Assembly (NCBI GenBank): GCA_905216175.1
Contig: CAJMSV010000065.1
Coordinates: 1 to 9,964 of the forward strand
Origin: an uncultured bacterium
Lineage (GTDB): Bacteria; Actinomycetota; Coriobacteriia; Coriobacteriales; Coriobacteriaceae
Direction of reading: 5' to 3'
Length of the DNA stretch: 9,964 nucleotides
In this document: in pieces, positions 1 to 5,734 of the stretch
Position numbering within the stretch: the first letter of the stretch is position 1
Layout: every line of letters starts with the position of its first letter
Translations under genes and position numbers: made by a program
Notes under the pieces: generated by a model
What the model saw: the letters and a program-made list of their open reading frames with translations, nothing else
Database searches by the model: none
What the model was told of the DNA's origin: nothing

Positions 1-377
1 GCTCCCCACAGCAGGGCGGCGGATGCCGCCAGGTGGGCACCGGCTGAAAAGCCGACGAAGGTGATCTAATCCGCCGCAATGCGCAGATCCGCCGCATTCC
101 GGCGCAGGTACAGGATGGCGGACGCGGCTTCGGTCAGCGGCTGCCACAGCAGCGGGGCGTGGGCGGTGGAATAAATCAGGGTGAACACATGGTAGCCGGC
201 CTGCAAAAACTGGACGGCAACAGGGTCCGCTTCGCGCGAGGAGCAGTAGCGGTAGCCGCCGCCGGGCAGGATCAGCACTGCCGGGCGGGTGTTGTAGCTG
301 GGCATTTCGGTGGGTTCGTCACGCAGGTAGCCGGTCAGCATAGCACCGGTGGCAAGTTTATATTCTACAAATTTCAT
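1..377 (-). pseudogene. Alpha/beta hydrolase (esterase/lipase-like), interrupted by in-frame TAG and cut by window edge
   Basis: Read on the minus strand from ATG at 377-375, this encodes the N-terminal part of an alpha/beta hydrolase of the small carboxylesterase/acetyl-esterase type. Residues about 33-40 read VLILPGGG, the glycine-rich oxyanion-hole region, followed by a conserved-looking AVQFLQAGYHVFTLIYS stretch. After 103 codons there is a TAG at 68-66. Translation in the same frame past it continues as ITFVGFSAGAHLAASAAL, which contains the G-x-S-A-G-x-H nucleophile elbow (Ser codon at 47-45). The stop therefore sits five codons before the family's catalytic motif and no frameshift is needed to continue. 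A single C-to-T change (CAG to TAG) would explain it. A minus-strand AGGAG (391-387) lies 9 nt before the ATG. The rest, including the catalytic Asp and His, lies outside the window. A product ending at residue 103 would lack the nucleophile. Sequencing error or amber readthrough are alternatives. Substrate unknown. Confidence 0.75.
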
Positions 378-386
378 AACATCAGG

Positions 387-391
387 CTCCT
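387..391 (-). promoter_or_regulatory. Ribosome binding site of the hydrolase remnant
   Basis: AGGAG on the minus strand with a 9-nt gap to the ATG at 377-375. It fixes the start codon and shows that the reading frame was once translated normally. Confidence 0.55.
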
Positions 392-418
392 AATGATAAA
401 TATGAAGATACAGTTATT

Positions 419-447
419 AGGATAGCGCAAAAAATGTGCTTTGAAAA
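419..447 (-). promoter_or_regulatory. Candidate promoter of the hydrolase remnant
   Basis: On the minus strand, TTTTCA (447-442) and TATCCT (424-419) are separated by 17 nt, each matching the sigma-70 consensus at four of six positions. The predicted start would leave a short leader before the AGGAG site. The whole block is AT-rich, so chance matches are easy; this is a tentative call. Confidence 0.3.
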
Positions 448-505
448 GCCTTTTTCTGTATTTTACATACAGTTTTTTAACTTTTTGTAAAAAGGGCAAT
501 CAGGA

Positions 506-532
506 CTTGCACTTTGCGGGTAAGAGTGCTAA
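506..532 (+). promoter_or_regulatory. Second, degenerate CIRCE element
   Basis: A perfect right half-site GAGTGCTAA occurs at 524-532, and exactly 9 nt to its left CTTGCACTT (506-514) matches the left half at six of nine positions. It lies 34 nt upstream of the good copy, about three helical turns, so two HrcA dimers could sit on the same face of the DNA. Its arms overlap both the -35 and -10 boxes. Confidence 0.5.
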
Positions 533-535
533 TAT
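507..535 (+). promoter_or_regulatory. htpG promoter
   Basis: TTGCAC (507-512) and TAATAT (530-535) are spaced by 17 nt, the optimal sigma-70 distance. The predicted start point falls near 541-543, at the left edge of the good CIRCE element, so HrcA bound there would block initiation. The -10 box also overlaps the last bases of a second, weaker CIRCE copy. The -35 is a modest match, as expected for a repressed heat-shock promoter. Confidence 0.55.
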
Positions 536-539
536 ATGC

Positions 540-566
540 TTAGCACTTAAAGCACGCGAGTGCTAA
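540..566 (+). promoter_or_regulatory. CIRCE operator (HrcA binding site) upstream of htpG
   Basis: The inverted repeat TTAGCACTT (540-548), 9-nt spacer, GAGTGCTAA (558-566) matches the CIRCE consensus TTAGCACTC-N9-GAGTGCTAA with one mismatch and the exact spacing. CIRCE is the operator of the HrcA repressor, which normally controls groESL and dnaK operons; here it lies about 35 nt before the htpG start codon and over the predicted transcription start. It predicts HrcA-mediated, heat- and misfolding-responsive expression of htpG. Confidence 0.9.
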
Positions 567-601
567 ACCATAAAATATATAAAAGTGAGGTCATTGTAAC
601 T

Positions 602-2623
602 ATGGCAATGCATCAGTTTAAGGCCGAGAGCAAAAAGCTGCTTGACCTGATGATCAATTCTATTTATACCAACCGCGAGATTTTCCTGCGCGAGCTGATC
701 TCCAACGCATCGGATGCCTGCGACAAGCTGTATTTCAAGAGCCTGACGGACACTTCCATCAACGTAAAAAAAGAAGACCTGCACATTCATATTGCAGCCG
801 ATAAAGAGAACCGCACCCTGACCATCAGCGATAACGGCATTGGCATGACTGTCGAGGAGCTGGAGAAGAACCTGGGTACCATCGCCCATTCCGGCAGCCA
901 GGAGTTCAAGACCGAGAATGCCGAGAGCCAGGGCAACGATGTGGACATCATCGGCCAGTTTGGCGTGGGATTTTACTCTGCCTTCATGGTAGCGAGCCGT
1001 GTGCGCGTTGTGAGCCGCGCTTTTGGTTCTGACGAAGCCAACGTGTGGGAGAGCGACGGCCTTGAGGGCTACACCATCGAGCCCGCCGAGCGCGCCACCC
1101 ATGGTACCGATGTTATCCTGACGATCCGCGAGGACGAGGGCGGCGAAGACGGCGAGGGCTTTGATACCTACCTGTCCGAGTGGGGCCTCAAGAACTTGAT
1201 CAAGCAGTACAGCAACTACGTGCGCTACCCCATCCAGATGATGGTTACCAAGCATCGCGAGAAGCCCAAGCCCGAGGACGCTGGCGACGACTATACGCCC
1301 GAGTGGGAGGATTATGAGGAGCTCGAGACCGTCAACTCTATGACTCCCATCTGGAAGAAGCGCGCCTCCGACGTGGAGCAAAAGGACTACAGCGAGTTCT
1401 ACAAGAGCACGTTCCACGGCTTCGAGGACCCGGCGCGCACCATCAGCTTCGATGCCGAGGGCGCGCTCGAGTACGACGCGTGGCTGTTTGTTCCCGGCCG
1501 CGCGCCGTTCGACCTGTTCAGCACGGACTACGAGATGGGCCTGGCGCTCTACAGCTCAAACGTGCTGATTATGGAGAAGTGCGCCGACCTGCTGCCCGAC
1601 TACTACAACTTCGTGCGCGGTGTCGTGGACTCTGCCGACGTGACGCTCAATATTTCGCGTGAGACGCTGCAGCAGAACCGTCAGCTCAAGGCCATTGCCA
1701 AGCGTGTGGAAAAGAAGATCACCGCTGACCTTGAGGATATGCGTGACAACGACCGCGAGGCCTACGAGAAGTTCTTTGAGAACTTTGGCCGCGGTCTTAA
1801 GTACGGTATCTACTCGAGCTATGGCATGAAGGCCGATGAGCTCGCCGACCTGCTGCTGTTCTGGTCTGCCAAGGAACAGAAGATGATTACCCTGGCCGAG
1901 TATGCCAAGGGCATGCCCGAGGATCAGAAGGCCATCTACTACGCCGCCGGCGACTCGCGTGAGCGCCTGGCCAAGATGCCCGTGGTAAAGGGCGTGCTCG
2001 ACCGCGGCTATGACGTGCTGCTGCTGACGCAGGATGTGGATGAGTTCACGTTCCAGGCTATGCGTGAGTACGTTGCTGCCGATATGCCCAAGATTTACGA
2101 GGACGATGCAGCTCGCGAGGCTGCCGAAAAGGCCGTGGCCGACGGTGCCGAGCCCGAGGTTGAGGACCGTCATCTGGAACTTAAGAACGTTGCGACCGGC
2201 GATCTTGATCTGGCGACCGATGACGAGAAGAAGGAGGCCGAGGACGCCACCAAGGAGAATGAGGACCTCTTTGGCGCGATGAAGGAGGCACTCGGCGACA
2301 AGGTCGAGAAGGTCGCCGTCTCTGCGCGCTTGACCGATGCCCCCGCCTGCATCACCACCGAAGGCCCGCTGTCGCTCGAGATGGAGAAGGTGCTCCAGAA
2401 GGGTCCCGAGGGTGCGCCCGACGGCATGCCCAAGAGCCAGCGCGTGCTCGAGCTCAACGCCAAACACCCGGTCTTCGCCAAGCTTGTTGCTGCCCAGAAG
2501 GCCGGCGACGCCGATAAGATCAAGCAGTACTCCGGCCTGCTCTACGATCAGGCCTTGCTGGTCGAAGGCATCCTCCCCGAGGATCCCGTAGCCTTCGCGG
2601 CAGCCGTCTGCAACTTGATGTAG
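602..2623 (+). CDS. htpG: Molecular chaperone HtpG (Hsp90 family)
   Basis: Cytosolic ATP-dependent Hsp90 chaperone, 673 aa, somewhat longer than the 624-aa E. coli protein. The N-terminal GHKL ATPase domain shows ELISNASDA with E31 and N35 (catalytic Glu and Mg-binding Asn), DNGIGM at 77-82 (ATP-binding Asp), LGTIAHSG at about 97-104 and the GQFGVGF lid/glycine motif at 118-124. The middle domain carries NISRETLQQ at 350-358, including the Arg that contacts the ATP gamma-phosphate. The C-terminal dimerisation domain follows an acidic, Glu/Lys/Asp-rich linker. ATG at 602 is chosen because AAGTGAGG (583-590) precedes it. An upstream GTG at 560 is in frame but lies inside the CIRCE operator and would add a non-conserved 14 residues; ATG at 608 is also possible. 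Monocistronic, with probable HrcA control. Leucine CTC codons are essentially absent before about 1190 and common afterwards, suggesting a mosaic gene. Confidence 0.97.
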   Translation: MAMHQFKAESKKLLDLMINSIYTNREIFLRELISNASDACDKLYFKSLTDTSINVKKEDLHIHIAADKENRTLTISDNGIGMTVEELEKNLGTIAHSGSQEFKTENAESQGNDVDIIGQFGVGFYSAFMVASRVRVVSRAFGSDEANVWESDGLEGYTIEPAERATHGTDVILTIREDEGGEDGEGFDTYLSEWGLKNLIKQYSNYVRYPIQMMVTKHREKPKPEDAGDDYTPEWEDYEELETVNSMTPIWKKRASDVEQKDYSEFYKSTFHGFEDPARTISFDAEGALEYDAWLFVPGRAPFDLFSTDYEMGLALYSSNVLIMEKCADLLPDYYNFVRGVVDSADVTLNISRETLQQNRQLKAIAKRVEKKITADLEDMRDNDREAYEKFFENFGRGLKYGIYSSYGMKADELADLLLFWSAKEQKMITLAEYAKGMPEDQKAIYYAAGDSRERLAKMPVVKGVLDRGYDVLLLTQDVDEFTFQAMREYVAADMPKIYEDDAAREAAEKAVADGAEPEVEDRHLELKNVATGDLDLATDDEKKEAEDATKENEDLFGAMKEALGDKVEKVAVSARLTDAPACITTEGPLSLEMEKVLQKGPEGAPDGMPKSQRVLELNAKHPVFAKLVAAQKAGDADKIKQYSGLLYDQALLVEGILPEDPVAFAAAVCNLM

Positions 2624-2655
2624 TTCGGGGATACGGCACCGTAACTAGATTAGAA

Positions 2656-2721
2656 CGAGAGTGGATAATCTCCCACTTTTGGCTCGGATGCGGGCTTGAA
2701 GTGGGAGATTTTCCACTTTCG
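2656..2721. repeat. Long intergenic inverted repeat downstream of htpG
   Basis: Two 23-nt arms (2656-2678 and 2699-2721) are reverse complements with only two mismatches, around a 20-nt loop. Each arm also contains its own small inverted repeat (AGTGG...CCACT), so the element can form either one long hairpin or two short ones. It begins 33 nt after the htpG stop and lacks a strong T-run, so it resembles a REP/MITE-like repeat more than a classical terminator, although it could protect or end the htpG transcript. Copy number in the genome cannot be judged here. Confidence 0.7.
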
Positions 2722-2735
2722 TTTGCTTTTGTACG

Positions 2736-2770
2736 GAGTAGTCATTGGGGACGTTCTTAAACGACTAATC
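2736..2770. repeat. Second small inverted repeat around a GGGGAC core
   Basis: GAGTAGTC (2736-2743) and GACTAATC (2763-2770) are reverse complements at seven of eight positions, flanking a segment containing ATTGGGGACGTTC. Lying 15 nt after the long hairpin, it may be part of one composite mobile repeat. No transposase is nearby. Confidence 0.4.
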
Positions 2771-2825
2771 GGATTGCTAATTTGTGCGGGTTGTGGTTTT
2801 GTGACCTGCTGAGATTAATGATACT

Positions 2826-2861
2826 GTACATCTGTACGTTAACTTATCTTCGTAGTATATT
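2826..2861 (+). promoter_or_regulatory. Candidate promoter and operator of the Pip operon
   Basis: TATATT (2856-2861) is a five-of-six match to the -10 consensus. The matching -35 position 17 nt upstream is TGTACG (2833-2838), a weak box that overlaps the right arm of the inverted repeat GTACA-TC-TGTAC (2826-2837). A repressor bound there would occlude the -35. The predicted start near 2868 gives a leader of about 50 nt. No regulator gene is visible in the window. The upstream pair TTGTGA (2799-2804)/TACTGT (2822-2827) is a weaker alternative. Confidence 0.35.
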
Positions 2862-2917
2862 GCTACCCGCAAAACTCAGCACCATTGTGCCGTGAGACAC
2901 TAAAGCGCCTACGTACA

Positions 2918-5734
2918 ATGGTTGTCGATAGTACGATTCGATTCAACGACAGGATGGATGGTCCAAGCGTGAGTCTCGGCAGCAAACTATCCAACGCAAA
3001 GGTCTCCTTTGCGATATTTAAGCGCGACATTAAGCGATTGCTTATGAACCCCGTCGCCTTGGTGGTTACCCTGGGCGTGTGCGTTATTCCCTCGCTGTAC
3101 GCCTGGTACAACATCGTGGCAAACTGGGATCCGTACGGAAACACCCAGGGCATCAAGATTGCCATCGCCAACAATGACCAAGGAACTCAAAACGACCTGG
3201 TGGGCGAGCTCAATGCGGGCGACCAGGTCGTCGACCAGCTCAAAGAGAACGATCAGCTGGGCTGGACCTTCGTCGATTCGGCCGCCGATGCTAAAGAGGG
3301 CGTCGAGAGCGGTGAATATTACGCTGCCATCGTGATCCCCAAGAACTTCTCTGACAATCTTGTCTCAATGCTCGACGGCAATTACCATCAGCCCAAGCTC
3401 ACGTACTACGTCAACGAGAAGAAGAGCGCTATTGCGCCCAAGGTCACCGACACTGGCGCCAATACCATCGAGGAGCAGATCAACTCGGAATTTGTCTCTA
3501 CGGTGGGCGAGACTGTTGCCGGAATCGCGAAAGATGCCGGAGTCGATTTAAAGGACAAAGCGACCCAGACCCAGGATTCGCTGGCTGGTTCGGTGTCCGA
3601 AGCGTCTGATACCCTGGGCGAAGTACGTGATTCCATCGGCGATATGAACACCGCCATCGACAAGACAAGCAGCTCGATTGCTTCGGCCGATGCTGCGTTG
3701 GCGGGCCTGCAGGGACAGGCGCCTTCGCTAACGCAGGCAATCGCTCAGGGTAATGATCTGCTGGGCGAAGCTCACACCACGGCTGGCAAGTCCATCACCT
3801 CGCTCTCCAAGGCACTTTCGGAGGGCAGCCTTGCGCTCACCAAGACGTCAGCCTCCGCGAACGCTGCGATTGGCAAGCTGACGGGTACGGTCACATCTAC
3901 GACCACCCGCATCGACAACTCGCTCGAGTCTCTCCAAGCGACGATCGATCACAATAAGGCCGTTATCGGGCACTTGGAGATTCTCGTCAATGACACGTCG
4001 ACAGGTTCCGAGGAAATTGACGCGCGCATTGTATCGACCATCGATTCGCTTCGCGAGCAAAACCAGAAGCTGCAGAGCATCAAGGATGGCCTTTCTGCAC
4101 AGTCGAGCGCCATGTCAAACGACGCTACGGCAATCTCGAACGCGAGCAACGCACTCAACGCGGCAATTCAGACCGGTACGGCTAACCTCGGTCAGGCTCA
4201 GACCGATCTGGGGCAGAACGCGCTGCCGAAGGCTTCGAGCGCGCTGGACTCCTTTGCCGCCGTTTCGGGCGATTTGACCGGCATTGTGTCGGGTATGACC
4301 CCCACGATTGCGAGCGCGCGTGGCACGCTGGCCCAACTCGATGCGACGCTCAAGCAGGCCAAGACCACGCTGGCCCAGACCGATTCCTCACTTGCCAAGG
4401 TCCAGGACAAGCTTGCAACCGCCGCCAACGACATCGCGGCCCTGCAGACTTCCGAGTCCATGGGCGAGCTGGCTGATCTGATGGGCGTCGATGTCAATGA
4501 CGTCGCAGATTTCATGGCATCTCCGGTTGCGCTCACGTCTAAGTCGATCTATCCGGTCAAGAGCTTCGGCTCGGGCATTGCTCCTTTCTACACCAATCTG
4601 GCGCTGTGGGTGGGCGGCTATGTGCTCATCGCCATCTATAAGCTCGAAGTCGACCGCGAAGGCATCGGCAGCTTTACCGCGCGTCAGGGCTACTTTGGTC
4701 GCTGGTTGCTCCTGGTAATCCTGGGCGCTTTGCAGGCCATCATCGTTACGGTGGGCGATCTGGTCATTGGCGTGCAGTGCGTCAACCCGCTCCTATTTGT
4801 GCTGGGTGGCATTGCCATCTCGTTTACGTACGTCAACATCATTTACGCGCTGTCCACTACGTTTAAGCACATCGGTAAGGCAATCGGCGTCATTCTGGTT
4901 ATCGTGCAGATTCCGGGTTCATCGGGTATGTACCCCATCGAGATGATGCCCGGCTTCTTCCAGTGGCTGCATCCGCTGCTGCCCTTTACCTACGGCATCA
5001 ATCTGCTGCGTGAGACGGTCGGCGGCATGTACTCGTTCAACTACCTGTTTAACCTGTGCATTCTGGGCGTGTTCTTGATCGTGGCGCTCTTTATCGGCCT
5101 GCAACTGCGTCCGCTGCTGCTCAACCTCAACCTGCTCTTCGATAAGCAGCTTTCCACGACGGGTCTGATGATCTGCGAGTCCAATGACCTGCCGCGCCAG
5201 CGCTACTCGCTGCGCACGGCCATGCGTGTCATGCTCGATTCCGATTCGTACCGTCGCGAACTGCTCGATCATGCGGTCGCCTTTGAACATCGCTACCCGT
5301 ACTACATCAAGGGCGGTTTCGCCGCTGTAGTCGGCGTGCAGGTGCTGCTCTTCGTTCTGTCGACGGTTCTCGATATCGACAACAATGGCAAGATCATTCT
5401 GCTGGTCATCTGGATTATCTCGGTCATTGCCATCTGCGGCTGGCTCATCAACATCGAGTACATCCGCGCAAGCCTCAACACCCAGATGCGCATCTCGGCG
5501 CTTTCGGATGAGGACCTGCGTCGCGAGATGCGCGAGCACACGGCCGCCATTCCGGCCGCTCGTCACATGTTCGGCTTGAATGCGAGCGAGCGGGGGTCTG
5601 AACCCAAGACTCAGACTGTCAGCCAATGCGGTCATCGCGATGCGGTCCATGTGCCCGAGAACGGGGATGACACGTTTGTGATGAATGAAAAGAACGCCCC
5701 GCTCGGCAAGCACTCCAAAGGAGGTGAGGCATAA
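2918..5734 (+). CDS. YhgE/Pip-family membrane protein with extended C-terminal tail
   Basis: A 938-aa envelope protein of the YhgE/Pip (phage infection protein) family, whose C-terminal domain belongs to the ABC-2 transporter-like membrane fold; Lactococcus Pip serves as a phage receptor, but the native function is not settled. One helix lies at about 44-64, ending in the family signature SLYAWYN...WDPYGN. A cysteine-free ectodomain follows (about 65-553): an N-terminal Pip module with EYYAAIVIP, then a long Ala/Ser/Thr/Asp-rich coiled coil. Helices follow at about 554-575, 596-619, 624-648, 652-672 and 711-733. Unusually, about 200 more residues come after, with two further predicted helices (about 800-820 and 826-846) and a charged, probably cytoplasmic end. 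First gene of an operon with a downstream paralogue. The start is uncertain: no good Shine-Dalgarno site precedes ATG 2918, TTG 2885 or ATG 2954; conservation begins only around residue 30. Confidence 0.9.
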   Translation: MVVDSTIRFNDRMDGPSVSLGSKLSNAKVSFAIFKRDIKRLLMNPVALVVTLGVCVIPSLYAWYNIVANWDPYGNTQGIKIAIANNDQGTQNDLVGELNAGDQVVDQLKENDQLGWTFVDSAADAKEGVESGEYYAAIVIPKNFSDNLVSMLDGNYHQPKLTYYVNEKKSAIAPKVTDTGANTIEEQINSEFVSTVGETVAGIAKDAGVDLKDKATQTQDSLAGSVSEASDTLGEVRDSIGDMNTAIDKTSSSIASADAALAGLQGQAPSLTQAIAQGNDLLGEAHTTAGKSITSLSKALSEGSLALTKTSASANAAIGKLTGTVTSTTTRIDNSLESLQATIDHNKAVIGHLEILVNDTSTGSEEIDARIVSTIDSLREQNQKLQSIKDGLSAQSSAMSNDATAISNASNALNAAIQTGTANLGQAQTDLGQNALPKASSALDSFAAVSGDLTGIVSGMTPTIASARGTLAQLDATLKQAKTTLAQTDSSLAKVQDKLATAANDIAALQTSESMGELADLMGVDVNDVADFMASPVALTSKSIYPVKSFGSGIAPFYTNLALWVGGYVLIAIYKLEVDREGIGSFTARQGYFGRWLLLVILGALQAIIVTVGDLVIGVQCVNPLLFVLGGIAISFTYVNIIYALSTTFKHIGKAIGVILVIVQIPGSSGMYPIEMMPGFFQWLHPLLPFTYGINLLRETVGGMYSFNYLFNLCILGVFLIVALFIGLQLRPLLLNLNLLFDKQLSTTGLMICESNDLPRQRYSLRTAMRVMLDSDSYRRELLDHAVAFEHRYPYYIKGGFAAVVGVQVLLFVLSTVLDIDNNGKIILLVIWIISVIAICGWLINIEYIRASLNTQMRISALSDEDLRREMREHTAAIPAARHMFGLNASERGSEPKTQTVSQCGHRDAVHVPENGDDTFVMNEKNAPLGKHSKGGEA
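5718..5727 (+). promoter_or_regulatory. Strong Shine-Dalgarno site coupling the two Pip genes
   Basis: AAAGGAGGTGA spans about 5717-5727, a near-complete complement to the 16S rRNA 3' end, with GGAGG 10 nt before the second gene's ATG. It lies inside the last codons of the first gene (encoding SKGGEA), whose TAA directly abuts the ATG. Ribosomes finishing the first gene can thus restart at once, and the second gene may be translated more strongly than the first, which has no obvious site. Confidence 0.85.

Noticed and set aside
159..425. Plus-strand open frame opposite the hydrolase remnant
   Set aside because: Antisense to a recognisable hydrolase frame, no ribosome binding site, Gly/Ala/Val-rich shadow.
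456..478. CTGTAT-N5-ATACAG hairpin followed by six T residues
   Set aside because: Looks like a small terminator for plus-strand transcription, but the stem is only 6 bp and AT-rich and no plus-strand gene precedes it; probably chance in an AT-rich block.
560..601. Upstream GTG start for htpG
   Set aside because: The GTG lies within the CIRCE operator and near the predicted transcription start, lacks a ribosome binding site, and adds residues not found in the Hsp90 family.
1556..2467. Minus-strand open frames opposite htpG (also 563-1417)
   Set aside because: Leu/Gly/His-rich translations without domains, antisense to a highly conserved chaperone; shadows of GC-biased codons.
2879..2890. 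GCAC-CATT-GTGC mini-hairpin and TTG start at 2885 for the first Pip gene
   Set aside because: A 4-bp stem is not significant, and the TTG has no Shine-Dalgarno site; ATG 2918 is preferred, although not proven.
3560..4450. Repetitive Ala/Ser/Thr-rich coding sequence as a possible tandem DNA repeat
   Set aside because: The protein has heptad-like periodicity but the DNA shows no exact repeating unit; it is coiled-coil coding sequence.
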